64,000 nucleotides of DNA from Aquidulcibacter paucihalophilus (GTDB taxonomy: Bacteria; Pseudomonadota; Alphaproteobacteria; Caulobacterales; Aquidulcibacteraceae). The translations under genes and the position numbers were made by a program. The notes below the pieces were generated by a model. The model was not told the DNA's origin. It ran no database searches and was given only the letters and a program-made list of their open reading frames with translations. The stretch lies in the NCBI RefSeq assembly GCF_002105465.1, contig NZ_NCSQ01000173.1:50933-114932 (forward strand), given 5' to 3'. Numbering within the stretch: the first letter of the stretch is position 1; the number at the start of each line of letters is the position of its first letter. This document shows, one piece after another, positions 54,963 to 63,611 of this stretch.

Positions 54963-55238
54963 CTAAGCCCCCAAATGGCCAGGAAGCCTCAGATGGCGGC
55001 GCAAGACGTCCAAGAATTGCGCATCGACCTTGGCAAACCAAAGGCCCACCCCATGCGCGACACCCCACCAGATCAGACCCAACCACCAGAGTTTTAGGGC
55101 AAGGCCCAGGACCAGAGCCAATGTCCCCATTAAAATGGCATATTCTCTGGGCAGGCCCGCCATCAGAATGGGCTGGGTCAAGGATCCCGCCAAGGGTAGT
55201 TCATAGCCCTCTGGTCGATCTGGATGAGAAGCGCTCAT
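54963..55238 (-). CDS. trbD: TrbD/VirB3 family conjugal transfer protein
   Basis: 91 residues with the family start region LPLAGSLTQPILMAGLPREYAIL, two adjacent hydrophobic segments (LMGTLALVLGLALKLWWLGLIWWG), and the C-terminal FAKVDAQFLDVLRRHL. It is an inner membrane partner of the VirB4 ATPase. It lies 68 bp upstream of trbE and 36 bp downstream of trbC. Confidence 0.92.
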   Translation of the reverse strand: MSASHPDRPEGYELPLAGSLTQPILMAGLPREYAILMGTLALVLGLALKLWWLGLIWWGVAHGVGLWFAKVDAQFLDVLRRHLRLPGHLGA

Positions 55239-55274
55239 GGGTTTTTCCCCTGACCTTACTTTGGTCCTTGCCTA

Positions 55275-55607
55275 TCAGCCGATGGTGGCTCCGCCACCAA
55301 AACCAAAGAAGCCCATGAAAAAGCTTGCGGCGGCAAAAGCGATCGCGATCCCAAAGAGAATGGAGACACCGCGACGCAGACCAGAACCAGATTCTGAAAA
55401 GGCCACACCCAATCCAAACATGGTAACCGCGATGACCCCGCCTGCCTGGGCAACAGGACCGGTCAAACTATTGACCACTTGCTGTAGCGGACCTTCCCAG
55501 GGCATGCCCGAGCCACCAGCTAAGGCGGGGCTTGCAAGACTTGCCAGAACAAGACCCGCTGTCAGCGAAGTCAGAACGCTCTGAGCGATAAATTTGGCAT
55601 TTTTCAT
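55275..55607 (-). CDS. trbC: TrbC/VirB2 family pilin
   Basis: 110 residues from the ATG at 55607 (GGAGCAAAGCT upstream). The signal region FIAQSVLTSLTAGLVLASLASPALAGGSGMPWEGPLQQ ends at ALA. Two TM helices (VAQAGGVIAVTMFGLGVAF and GVSILFGIAIAFAAASFFMGFFGFGG) form the hairpin pilin. Cyclisation by the TraF peptidase encoded at 46659 is likely by analogy with RP4. Confidence 0.9.
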   Translation of the reverse strand: MKNAKFIAQSVLTSLTAGLVLASLASPALAGGSGMPWEGPLQQVVNSLTGPVAQAGGVIAVTMFGLGVAFSESGSGLRRGVSILFGIAIAFAAASFFMGFFGFGGGATIG

Positions 55608-55817
55608 AGCTTTGCTCCAATCCGGGACGCTTCTTGTCCCTGTGGGTATCTTGTGCATAAGCCATGCCAACTTAAGCAAGAAAGTGTAATAATATAAATA
55701 ACTTAGATTGATTTTGATTTTCCCAAATGGTCTCGCCGGGCCTCTGTTTCCAGGGTCCGGTTGGGCGAGCGCGTCTGTGGCGCTAAAGCGAGAGTTGGGC
55801 GCTTAATCAGGTCTTTC

Positions 55818-56783
55818 TCACCCGATTTTACGCGTGTGATAGGCTCCTTCTTCTTCTCCTCTGACTTCTATGAGGTCTTCCACACGACGGCCCTCACGGG
55901 TGCGCGCAATATGGATGACAAGATCAATCGCCTGACCAATGGCGCGCCGAGGGATACTCGCCGCAACTTCACCGGTCAGGTCTTCAAGGCGCGATAGCGC
56001 GTCTTTGGCGCTATTGGCATGGATGGTCGAAAGCCCACCTGGATGCCCGGTATTCCAAGCCTTCAAGGTCTCAAGCGCTGCCGCCCCATCGCGCATCTCG
56101 CCCACAACAATCCGGTCGGGACGCAAGCGCAAGCTATCACGCACAAGATCAACAACCCCAATCACTTTTGGGGTGCGCCGCGTCAGGAGAGCCACTTGGT
56201 CCCAAGCCGAGCATTGAAGTTCGGGCGTATCCTCAATCAGGATCGTGCGGGTATAAACAAAGGCCGGCAAAGCCAGAATGGCGTTGGCCAAGGTTGTTTT
56301 GCCAGAGGAGGTACCTCCAGAAATCAGAATATTGTGACGTTCTTTGGCTGCTTGCTCGATGAGTATCCTTTGCTCATGGCCTAAAATGCCTTGGGCTTGA
56401 TAATCACCGAGCGTGAATATTCGCGCAGGCCGCTTTCGGATCGAAAAAGCTGGCGCACGACTGACCGGCGGCAAGACGCCTTGGAAGCGCTCGCCTGTCT
56501 CGGGCAAGATGCCTGATAGCCGTGGATCTTCGGGCAGGACCGGCTCACCAACATAATCGGCAATCAAGCGGATCACGCGATCACGGGATTCAGGGCTTAG
56601 GGTTTGATTGGTTGGGGCGCGGCCCGAACCAATCTTGTCGAGGATCAATTGCCCGTCGGGGTTGGCGAGTATTTCGACAACGTCTGGATCGATCAGGGCA
56701 GCGAGTACTTCTGGCCCAAGGGCGTGACGCAAAGCTTCAAGGCGGCGCTCGGCAATGATGGGATGATCACCGAGCTTAGCCAT
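55818..56783 (-). CDS. trbB: TrbB/VirB11 family conjugal transfer ATPase
   Basis: 321 residues. Walker A is ISGGTSSGKTTLANAILAL (about residues 155-173). The Asp box TRTILIEDTPELQCSAWDQVALL, Walker B/His box DRIVVGEMRDGAAALETLKAWNTGHPGGLSTIHANSA, and the N-terminal VEILANPDGQLILDK are all diagnostic of the secretion ATPase. It forms the hexamer at the base of the channel. Separated from trbC by 210 bp without an evident gene. Confidence 0.96.
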   Translation of the reverse strand: MAKLGDHPIIAERRLEALRHALGPEVLAALIDPDVVEILANPDGQLILDKIGSGRAPTNQTLSPESRDRVIRLIADYVGEPVLPEDPRLSGILPETGERFQGVLPPVSRAPAFSIRKRPARIFTLGDYQAQGILGHEQRILIEQAAKERHNILISGGTSSGKTTLANAILALPAFVYTRTILIEDTPELQCSAWDQVALLTRRTPKVIGVVDLVRDSLRLRPDRIVVGEMRDGAAALETLKAWNTGHPGGLSTIHANSAKDALSRLEDLTGEVAASIPRRAIGQAIDLVIHIARTREGRRVEDLIEVRGEEEGAYHTRKIG

Positions 56784-56786
56784 GAA

Positions 56787-57311
56787 CTAAATCCCCTCAC
56801 CGATTTGAGTTGGGGCTGGATCATTGGCGGGGTCACCGGTTTGAGCCTGTTGAATGGGTGGTTCTTTGAGACCTGCCTCAAATTGCATCCGGCCTTGGCG
56901 AACTTTTCGAGAGAGCTCATCCATGAACTCATCCATCGAGATGTCGATCTCAGCCCGATAGTCCGGGTCCCGCTCCTGTGGATGTTCCGGCAGCCTGGAA
57001 ATGATGGTGCGCAGCGCAATGAAGAGCATTTCTTCGACGACGAATAAATCACGCGCGGTAAGGCGCATATGGTCACTCAAGCGTCGCTCAATCGCCAATA
57101 ATCGATCGCCCGGATCAGCTTCGATTTTGCCCTTAAGGCCACGTTCTAAAATCGCCTCAGCCGCTTGGCTTAAACTTATCCGCCGCGCTTTGGCTTCCCT
57201 TTCAAGTGCTGCCCCAAGTCCTGCCTTTGACAGATAGACCTGCACCTTGGCAGGAGGTGGCTTCAAGCCGTCGCCTTTGGGCTTGGCAATCAAACGAGGA
57301 CGCGCGCCCAT
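56787..57311 (-). CDS. Ribbon-helix-helix (CopG-like) transfer accessory protein
   Basis: 174 residues. The stretch KVQVYLSKAGLGAALEREAKARRISLSQAAEAILERGL fits an RHH DNA-binding fold. A helical middle part and a C-terminal MDEFMDELSRKVRQGRMQFEAGL follow. Such genes regularly sit between traG and trbB in alphaproteobacterial elements; they may act as a transfer regulator or an oriT accessory factor. It overlaps the traG end by 1 nt and lies 3 nt upstream of trbB. Confidence 0.8.
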   Translation of the reverse strand: MGARPRLIAKPKGDGLKPPPAKVQVYLSKAGLGAALEREAKARRISLSQAAEAILERGLKGKIEADPGDRLLAIERRLSDHMRLTARDLFVVEEMLFIALRTIISRLPEHPQERDPDYRAEIDISMDEFMDELSRKVRQGRMQFEAGLKEPPIQQAQTGDPANDPAPTQIGEGI

Positions 57312-59518
57312 CAGCCTTTGCCTCCATGCAGCCGGTCCAGCAGATCATCGGGGTCATTGGCCGGTGTTTCAGCTTGGGGCCCAAACTCAAAAGCCAGTTG
57401 GTCATTGGAGGGTTTTGGTGGATTTGCCTTATCTTCTTGGATTGGGCCCCAGGATTGACGCACACTCTCAAGGCCCGATGAGGCACTTTCATAATCGCCG
57501 TCGCGTTCTGGACCGTGTGTTGGTTGCGCGGCTGGTGGGACTGGACGATCGGCTGCTTGGGCTTCTTGTGGTCTTGGCTCCTTGGCGGACACCTTCTTCG
57601 CTTTTGTTGGCGGCGTTTGGGTTTGAGCTGGCGCGCCGGGGCGCAGATATTTCATGCCGCCACTTTCACCCGCAAAGGAGACTTCGGCCTCTGGATCAAA
57701 GCCAAAGCTCTCGACTGAGCCCCAGGGATGACCGGGCTTTTCAGGCGTATCAATCTGCTTGGTTTGGTCGGGCACGGCACGATTGGCGCGCTCGGCGAGC
57801 CAGCCAACTTTATCATAGCGCAGCTTGGGCAGAAGATAGGGTCTATGGCCTGCGATAAAGATCAATTGCTTCTCGTCGGGCAAAGCGCCAACTTCAGCCA
57901 CATCGAGCAAAGGTCGCTCAACTTCAGCCAAAGTGCGGCTGCCGCCCGAGCCTGAAAAATGATGCGGTAGGCTCGAACTGACCCTCGTCTCGGTGACATT
58001 GCCGGTAAGCTTGGAGACCTTTTCCCGCGTCACCGGATCAAGGGCTGCAAAGGCCACATAAATCTGGGTATTGTCCAAGAAGCCATTATTGGTGCCATAA
58101 ACACGTGAAATGTCATTCAAGCTTTGGGCAATGAAGAGACATTTGATGCCATAGCCCGAGGCCAAGCGCACCACGTCCTCAAAGAAGCTCACTTTGCCAA
58201 GGAGGGGAAACTCATCAAGCGCCATCAAAAGCGCATTCTCCTTAGGCCTGCCGTCGCTATCGGTCTCAATATGGGTGGTAAAGCTTGTCGAGGCCAAGTG
58301 GAAAAAGAGCCGGACCAAGGGCTGCAAGGATTTTAAGTCACCCGGGGACACCTGCACATAAAGACTGACGGGCTCCCGGTTGCACATGAGATCACCGATC
58401 CGGAAATCGCTCGCACTGATCGAACGCTCAATCTCGTGTCCAACAATCCAATTGAGATAGGAGCGAACCGTCATCTGGACGCTCTTACGACCCTTCTCGT
58501 GCGCCGAAGCATAAGCGCGCGCGGCTAGGGCAATATCTGGATGACAAATGGCCTCAGGTTCTCTTGGACTTTCGGGGCCAGCCTTTGGGTTTGGAATATG
58601 GTGGGTCGCAATCATCTGGGCTGCCGCCAAATCCAAGTCGGCCGATAGATTGCGAACCGTCACCAGATTTTTCTCTTCAACCGGGGCCGTATAAAGGACA
58701 TGCAGGATGAGGGCTTGGAGCATATCGGCACCCTGCTTATCCCAAAAGTCGGATGGCCCATCGCGTCCACCTGGCTCAATCAAGATCTCAACCAGTCGTT
58801 TAACTTGGCCAACCGCTGCGTCCCCCGGACTGATTTCGGCGAGTGGATTAAAGCGCGCGGTATAAGGTGAGCGTGGGTTGAAAAAGAGCGTTGGACCGAG
58901 GCTCTTTCTAAAGCCTGCCGTCGTTGCCCAAAGTTCGGCTTTGGGATCAAAGATCAGAGCCGACCAATTCCAATTGAGAAGACTTGGTACCACAATCCCG
59001 CGTCCTTTGCCCGACCGTGTGCCCCCTGTCACCAACATGGGCCTCATATCTGGGGAGACCAAAAGATCTGGTGCGATGAAGGAAAACCGGTCTAACGGGC
59101 CTTCGGGCTCAAGGCGGCCGAAGATAACGCCTTGGTCTTGTGTGAGTCCTGCCTTGATCAGCGCTTTCTTATTCCCCCAGGCAGAAGATCTTTGGCGCTT
59201 CTTGGCAAGGCTTAATTCAGAACCCCCTGCCCCGGTTGGTGTATCAAAGAGCTTGATGAGAAAGAGTGAGACAATCAGGCCCAGCATTAAGAACGGGAAC
59301 CCCAAGCCGATCACAGCCTGATGTTTGGGGAGCTGTCCCCAAGTCTTCGCCCAAATCAGAAAATCCCAAGGCGGATAGAGCTTAGCCCCATCTCCAATCA
59401 TCAATCCCCATCCAAGGGCTGGTTGAAACTGATAGCGCCAAGCAACGACTTGAGTGGCGGCTGCCAATCCAATGACGGCACCAATTCCCAGACAAACAAG
59501 CCGTGCGCGAACGCCCAT
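57311..59518 (-). CDS. traG: TraG/VirD4 family coupling protein
   Basis: 735 residues from the ATG at 59518, preceded by GGGGGGTGCAAG; upstream in-frame codons are not supported. N-terminal TM helices are followed by Walker A VTGGTRSGKGRGIVVPSLLNWNW (about residue 160) and Walker B ALLMALDEFPLLGKVSFFEDVV (about residue 434). FIAQSLNDISRVYG and VSSSLPHHFSGSGGSRTLAE also match. It couples the relaxosome to the secretion channel. The C-terminal ~130 residues are Pro/Glu-rich and poorly conserved. No relaxase is adjacent. Confidence 0.95.
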   Translation of the reverse strand: MGVRARLVCLGIGAVIGLAAATQVVAWRYQFQPALGWGLMIGDGAKLYPPWDFLIWAKTWGQLPKHQAVIGLGFPFLMLGLIVSLFLIKLFDTPTGAGGSELSLAKKRQRSSAWGNKKALIKAGLTQDQGVIFGRLEPEGPLDRFSFIAPDLLVSPDMRPMLVTGGTRSGKGRGIVVPSLLNWNWSALIFDPKAELWATTAGFRKSLGPTLFFNPRSPYTARFNPLAEISPGDAAVGQVKRLVEILIEPGGRDGPSDFWDKQGADMLQALILHVLYTAPVEEKNLVTVRNLSADLDLAAAQMIATHHIPNPKAGPESPREPEAICHPDIALAARAYASAHEKGRKSVQMTVRSYLNWIVGHEIERSISASDFRIGDLMCNREPVSLYVQVSPGDLKSLQPLVRLFFHLASTSFTTHIETDSDGRPKENALLMALDEFPLLGKVSFFEDVVRLASGYGIKCLFIAQSLNDISRVYGTNNGFLDNTQIYVAFAALDPVTREKVSKLTGNVTETRVSSSLPHHFSGSGGSRTLAEVERPLLDVAEVGALPDEKQLIFIAGHRPYLLPKLRYDKVGWLAERANRAVPDQTKQIDTPEKPGHPWGSVESFGFDPEAEVSFAGESGGMKYLRPGAPAQTQTPPTKAKKVSAKEPRPQEAQAADRPVPPAAQPTHGPERDGDYESASSGLESVRQSWGPIQEDKANPPKPSNDQLAFEFGPQAETPANDPDDLLDRLHGGKG

Positions 59519-59972
59519 CTTGCACCCCCCGAAAAGGACACACAAAAAGATGTGGCGTCCTTTGGTTGACGCGGCGGGGCCGCACAGGCGGTCCTGCCGC
59601 AGAGGAAGACCCAAGCATAGTTCATGCCAGTGTGAGTATTGGCCCACACCCTCAGATAGCCCTAAGATGGTTATCATATTTAATATTAAAATACAATGAC
59701 TTAAGGGTGTGCAGTATTGCTGGCGCCAGTCCTCCATGTCCTTAATTGAGCCTCGCCGAATCCTGAAATGGCACAACAGCTACCTGCTTTGGGGTGGCTC
59801 AGAATGCTTGATTAACCAAGCTGTAGTTGCCGCTCCCTGCCGACGAACGGGACATCGCATGCCAGACACGGCTTGCCGTCAAGCCGCAAGGGCCTTGACG
59901 GCTGTACCTTCGGGTCTGGCTCGGGTCTTTTGGTTCGCCGGCATGGTGCGCGGCGACCTTATGGAGGTTCAC
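59519..59972. other. Divergent promoter region between traG and DUF2958
   Basis: About 450 bp without a supported gene. An AT-rich core at 59672-59700 (ATCATATTTAATATTAAAAT) is a good place for divergent promoters. Closer to DUF2958 there is a hairpin, CCGTCAAG (59876-59883) pairing with CTTGACGG (59894-59901), in what would be a long 5' leader. The overlapping open frames here are extensions of DUF2958 without start signals. An oriT could lie here but no nick-site consensus was recognised. Confidence 0.45.
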
Positions 59973-60323
59973 ATGACACAATCACTTCTGACCCAAACCA
60001 ACCGTCAGAAACTGCTTTCCAACGGCGCACGCTCAGCTGCTGGCGAGGATATTGATCCGGTTCCGGTCGTGAAGCTCTTTACCCCTGACGCCAATGCGAC
60101 CTGGCTTCTGACCGAGATTGATCCCGATGATCCCGACATTGCCTTTGGTCTGTGTGATCTCGGGCTTGGCTATCCGGAATTGGGCTCGGTTAGTCTTCGA
60201 GAAATCGAGCGTTTGCGAGGCCCGCTTGGCCTGCCCGTAGAGCGAGATCAGCATTATGGAGAGACGCGTCGGTTGAGCGAAATCGCCAAAATGGCTCGCC
60301 GGGCGGGCAGGGTTTCGGCGTGA
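59973..60323 (+). CDS. DUF2958 domain protein
   Basis: 116 residues from ATG 59973, with GGAGG at 59963-59967 fixing the start. WLLTEIDPDDPDIAFGLCDLGLGYPELGSVSLREIERLRGPLGLPVERD is the DUF2958 signature almost in full. The family is nearly always on plasmids and integrative elements; its function is unknown. It is the first plus-strand gene facing away from traG. Confidence 0.92.
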   Translation: MTQSLLTQTNRQKLLSNGARSAAGEDIDPVPVVKLFTPDANATWLLTEIDPDDPDIAFGLCDLGLGYPELGSVSLREIERLRGPLGLPVERDQHYGETRRLSEIAKMARRAGRVSA

Positions 60324-60367
60324 TTATAACGTGAATGCGCTCGAGCCATTTTGCCGACACAATTTAC

Positions 60368-60395
60368 GTTTATTTCGTTTATTGCGTTTATTTCG
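60368..60395. promoter_or_regulatory. Tandem 9-bp repeats, likely operator of the toxin-antitoxin pair
   Basis: Three consecutive units, TTTATTTCG, TTTATTGCG and TTTATTTCG (60369-60377, 60378-60386, 60387-60395), differ by one base and lie 34-60 bp upstream of the antitoxin ATG. TATAGG at 60403-60408 may be a -10 box. Autoregulation by the HTH antitoxin is inferred. Confidence 0.55.
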
Positions 60396-60428
60396 AATAG
60401 GCTATAGGAAGGCCTTCGGGAGAGAAAA

Positions 60429-60887
60429 ATGACAATGCCAGCCTACGCCCAGGAATTGGGCAGCCGATTGCCCTCAGCAAATGAGCGCGCGGTAGCAAAT
60501 AACTTACGCCAAATCCTAGCAGCTCATGCCCAAGGCGGCACAACGTTGCGCCTTCAACAAAGTGTCGATCAGCCCCCAACCGAGGTGATACTCACGCCGG
60601 GATTGTCCGCCCTGCTCATCGAGCTCCTCCGCCATCTGGGCCAAGGCGATGCTGTAACCTTAGTTCCAATCAGCCAGCAGCTGACAACCCAACAGGCCGC
60701 TGACATTCTCAATGTCTCGCGACCCTTCCTAATCAATGTCTTGGAACGTGGTGATTTACCCTTCGAGCGCGTTGGACGTCATAGGCGCATTCGCGCCGAG
60801 GATCTCTTTGAGTACAAACGATCACGCGATAGCCGCCGGAGCCAAGCACTCGATGCGCTTGCGGCCATAGACGCGGAACTCCTCTAG
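60429..60887 (+). CDS. Excisionase-fold HTH antitoxin (partner of PIN toxin)
   Basis: 152 residues, preceded by GGGAGAGAAAA. The C-terminal third is an excisionase/MerR-type helix-turn-helix: LTTQQAADILNVSRPFLINVLERGDLPFERVGRHRRIRAEDLFEYKRSRDS. The N-terminal half probably binds the toxin. The PIN gene begins 4 nt after its stop, the usual antitoxin-toxin order. Tandem repeats at 60369-60395 are its likely binding site. Confidence 0.85.
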   Translation: MTMPAYAQELGSRLPSANERAVANNLRQILAAHAQGGTTLRLQQSVDQPPTEVILTPGLSALLIELLRHLGQGDAVTLVPISQQLTTQQAADILNVSRPFLINVLERGDLPFERVGRHRRIRAEDLFEYKRSRDSRRSQALDALAAIDAELL

Positions 60888-60891
60888 CGCC

Positions 60892-61488
60892 GTGTTCGCC
60901 AATCGATACACAGCCTTTATCGACGCCTGCACGTTAGCGCGTGTGCTGCCGAGGAATCTGCTTCTGTCGCTAGCTGAAGCAGATTTCTTTCGGGTCCGCT
61001 GGTCTGGTCAGGTTCTGGACGAAACAGAACGGGCCATTTCAGGGATGTTGCACAAGCGTGGCAACACGATTGAAGAGGCCCAGGAAAAAGCCGCTCATCA
61101 AATTCAACAAATGCGCGCAGCGTTCGAGGATGCTGAAGTCGTCGATTTCGAACACCTTTTGCCAATTGCAAGCGACCTACCCGATGCCAACGATGCGCAC
61201 GTTTTAGCCGCTGCGCTGAAAACCCAAGCTGCAGCGATCGTCACCGATAATCTAAAAGATTTTCCAGCCCACATCCTCGATAGCCTCAATATTGAAGCGC
61301 GATCCTCCGACGACTTCATTGCAGATACAATTGCGCTTGATACAGGACGGGCAGTCTCAACCATACGAAGACTGCGCGAGCGCTTCAAAAGGCCCGAACT
61401 CACGCCAGAGGAATTCCTATTATCAATGGAGGCTGCAAGCTTACTAGCAACGGCTGACAGCTTGCGTCCGCATTTGAATAGTTTGTAG
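60892..61488 (+). CDS. PIN-domain toxin (VapC-like ribonuclease)
   Basis: 198 residues with a GTG start. Acidic PIN residues appear in AFIDACTLARVLPRNLLL (first Asp), QVLDETERAI (Glu), and SDLPDANDAHVLAAALKTQAAAIVTDNLKDFP (two further Asp). An ~60-residue helical C-terminal extension is present beyond the PIN core. PIN toxins of this type cleave RNA, often tRNA or rRNA. It is paired with the HTH antitoxin and probably stabilises the element. Confidence 0.87.
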   Translation: MFANRYTAFIDACTLARVLPRNLLLSLAEADFFRVRWSGQVLDETERAISGMLHKRGNTIEEAQEKAAHQIQQMRAAFEDAEVVDFEHLLPIASDLPDANDAHVLAAALKTQAAAIVTDNLKDFPAHILDSLNIEARSSDDFIADTIALDTGRAVSTIRRLRERFKRPELTPEEFLLSMEAASLLATADSLRPHLNSL

Positions 61489-61528
61489 TCTCCGCGTTTG
61501 CGGCAAGTTTGAGCGATGGCCGAGCTGA

Positions 61529-61583
61529 TATCGCTCATAATTTTATTGATTATGAGCGATAGAAAGGCTATTTATCGCTCATG
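61529..61583. promoter_or_regulatory. Palindromic operator upstream of the Fic gene plus third half-site at the start codon
   Basis: TATCGCTCATAAT (61529-61541) and ATTATGAGCGATA (61549-61561) form a perfect 13-bp inverted repeat with a 7-bp centre. A third copy of the arm, TATCGCTCATG (61573-61583), runs into the fic ATG at 61581. The spacing suggests a repressor covering the promoter and the ribosome site. Confidence 0.75.
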
Positions 61584-62690
61584 ACATGGAATTGGCAACA
61601 ATCAGATTGGCCGCGCTTCACTTTCTCAAGTAAAGCCTTCACAAATGTTGAGACCAATTTTCTCAAGAATGCGGGCGTAATCATAGGCGCAATGGCCCAT
61701 GTTCCAAAGCTTGAGCGCCTAACCCTGACGGTCGACCTCATCACGCAAGAGACACTCGATAGTTCTGCGATTGAAGGCGAGGTCTTGGACCGCGAGAGCG
61801 TGCAATCTTCTCTAGCACGACAGCTGGGCCTTCAAACCCCCTTGCGTCGATTAGGCCCTAAAGAGACCGGAGCCGTCGAGCTTATGGCCGATGTTTATCG
61901 CGGTTTTGATGCACCCTTGGATCAGGACCGGCTCTTTGCTTGGCATGGCATGCTAATGAACGGGCGACGAGATTTGTTGAGCATTGGCCGATATCGCAAT
62001 CACTCTGACGCGATGCAAATCGTCTCAGGTCCAATCGGTCGCGAAACCATTCATTTTGAAGCCCCGCCATCAGACCGCGTTCCTGACGAAATGAATGCCT
62101 TTCTCGATTGGTTTAAATCAAGCAGCCCGACGGGTTCAGTGCCCCTGCCCGCTGTGACACGCGCAGCAATCGCCCATCTTTGGTTTGAATCTATCCACCC
62201 CTTTGAAGATGGTAATGGGCGGATCGGTCGCGCCATTGCAGAGCTTGCATTAGCACAAGCCACGAGCGCACCCAGCCTCACCGTTTTGTCTGAGGCCATT
62301 AAGCTTCACCGACGTGCCTATTACGCCAAGCTGCATGAGGCGAGCCTGTCAAATAAGATTGATCCCTGGATCGAATGGTTTGGTGAAACCGTACTAGCCG
62401 CCCAACAGAACACCCGTCGGCGCGTCCTCTTTGTCATCGCAAAGACAAGAATGCTGAGTGAGCTTCAATCTCGCATCAATGCGCGGCAAGAACGAGCTCT
62501 CCTGCGCTTATTTGAGGCAGGACCAACTGGGTTCGAAGGAGGGCTGAGTGCGTCCAACTATCAAAAAATTACCGGCGCTTCCCCCGCCACGGCGACCCGT
62601 GATCTCGCCAATTTGGTCGATCTCGGTGCCATCATACGAACAGGTGAAAACCGAAATGCTCGGTACTGGTTGAATTGGGAAACTCAATAA
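61581..62690 (+). CDS. Fic family protein (class II, DUF4172 N-terminus, C-terminal winged helix)
   Basis: 369 residues. The N-terminal DUF4172 region holds SSAIEGEVLD (residues 61-70), whose SxxxEG pattern is the auto-inhibitory helix of class II Fic proteins. The catalytic Fic loop HPFEDGNGRIGR is at residues 206-217, complete with the His. The C-terminus, LSASNYQKITGASPATATRDLANLVDLGAIIRTGENRNARYWLNW, is a winged helix. It is predicted to AMP-ylate (or otherwise nucleotidylate) a protein target and possibly to bind its own operator. No clear ribosome site is present; the third operator arm takes that place. Confidence 0.93.
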   Translation: MTWNWQQSDWPRFTFSSKAFTNVETNFLKNAGVIIGAMAHVPKLERLTLTVDLITQETLDSSAIEGEVLDRESVQSSLARQLGLQTPLRRLGPKETGAVELMADVYRGFDAPLDQDRLFAWHGMLMNGRRDLLSIGRYRNHSDAMQIVSGPIGRETIHFEAPPSDRVPDEMNAFLDWFKSSSPTGSVPLPAVTRAAIAHLWFESIHPFEDGNGRIGRAIAELALAQATSAPSLTVLSEAIKLHRRAYYAKLHEASLSNKIDPWIEWFGETVLAAQQNTRRRVLFVIAKTRMLSELQSRINARQERALLRLFEAGPTGFEGGLSASNYQKITGASPATATRDLANLVDLGAIIRTGENRNARYWLNWETQ

Positions 62691-62837
62691 GCTCTCGGCC
62701 ACATGTCTTGCGATCGTTATTGAAGATGTGAGCGAATGCGCACTCCAGACCTTCCGCAATCGGCCAATCAGGCCAGATTTTAACAACGATTTTTCAGTAA
62801 TCTCCTTGGCCAATTTGGGCCTGAGAAGGAGATGACT

Positions 62838-63470
62838 ATGGGACTTTCAAACTTCGATCCCGGGGCCTTGGTTAGGCGACCCTGGAATGCTGGTCGATTG
62901 TTGGGGTCAAAGCGCGCTTTGAAGCCGCAGCAGGTTTGGGCGATAAGATTTTTGTTAGATAGCGAGGGCCATCTTCGCGATCGCGCATTGTTCGACTTGG
63001 CAATCGATAGCAAGCTAAGGGGCTGCGATATCGTTAAGGTCCGAATAGGCGATGTCACGAGTGGCGGTCGCGTCAAAAATCGCGCTATCGTCATTCAAAA
63101 GAAGACTGGTCGACCTGTTCAATTTGAGCTTCTGGGACCCGCGCAAGCGAGCATGTTGGCGTGGCTGGAGCGTCGAGGTGGATCACTTGATGATTTTGTC
63201 TTTCCAAGCCGAGCTGACCACACAAACCACATGAGCACCAGACAATATGCGCGCCTTGTCGATGAATGGGTAACTGGCATTGGGCTAAGGCGGGAAGACT
63301 TTGGTACCCACTCTCTGCGAAGAACCAAAGCTTCCATAATCTACAAGCAAACAGGCAATCTCCGCGCAGTCCAGATTCTGCTGGGCCACACAAAGATAGA
63401 AAGTACGGTTAGATATCTCGGTGTTGATGTCGAAGACGCTTTGGCATTGGCAGAGGCAACCGAAGTGTAG
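62838..63470 (+). CDS. Short tyrosine recombinase/integrase
   Basis: 210 residues from ATG 62838, spaced 6 nt from AAGGAG; the ATG at 62832 directly abuts that site and is less likely. Only the catalytic domain is present: Arg in DSKLRGCDIVKVRIGD, H-x-x-R in FGTHSLRRTKASIIYKQTG, the late His in QILLGHTKIESTVRYLGV and its Tyr nucleophile. The N-terminal core-binding domain of larger integrases is missing, as in a known group of ~200-residue recombinases. It may excise or integrate the adjacent transfer module. Confidence 0.9.
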   Translation: MGLSNFDPGALVRRPWNAGRLLGSKRALKPQQVWAIRFLLDSEGHLRDRALFDLAIDSKLRGCDIVKVRIGDVTSGGRVKNRAIVIQKKTGRPVQFELLGPAQASMLAWLERRGGSLDDFVFPSRADHTNHMSTRQYARLVDEWVTGIGLRREDFGTHSLRRTKASIIYKQTGNLRAVQILLGHTKIESTVRYLGVDVEDALALAEATEV

Positions 63471-63479
63471 CCTCCAATT

Positions 63480-63516
63480 GGGCTATCCCCGGCTCTCAAA
63501 GACGTCAGGATAGCCC
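63480..63516 (+). terminator. Terminator-like hairpin after the integrase gene
   Basis: GGGCTATCC (63480-63488) pairs perfectly with GGATAGCCC (63508-63516), a 9-bp stem with a 19-nt loop. It starts 9 nt after the integrase stop and is followed by a weak T-run (TTAGCGTTTTC). Confidence 0.55.
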
Positions 63517-63611
63517 TTAGCGTTTTCGGCATCCAATCAAGCAGACATTCCGCTTTGCGCCAAGGGTTGCCACTTGGGGTGGGTTGGCGGTTGCTTGGAA
63601 GCGGACGTTAA

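Noticed and set aside
54901..55086. A 61-residue minus-strand frame in the trbD region
   Set aside because: It overlaps trbD out of frame; trbD has the family sequence.
59519..59776. N-terminal extension of traG
   Set aside because: The extra segment has no family similarity, while a strong ribosome site precedes 59518.
63471..63611. Right attachment site as a copy of the tRNA-Arg 3' end
   Set aside because: Compared by eye with GGTTCGAATCC...GGGTGCGCCA; no matching stretch was found here or after the array.
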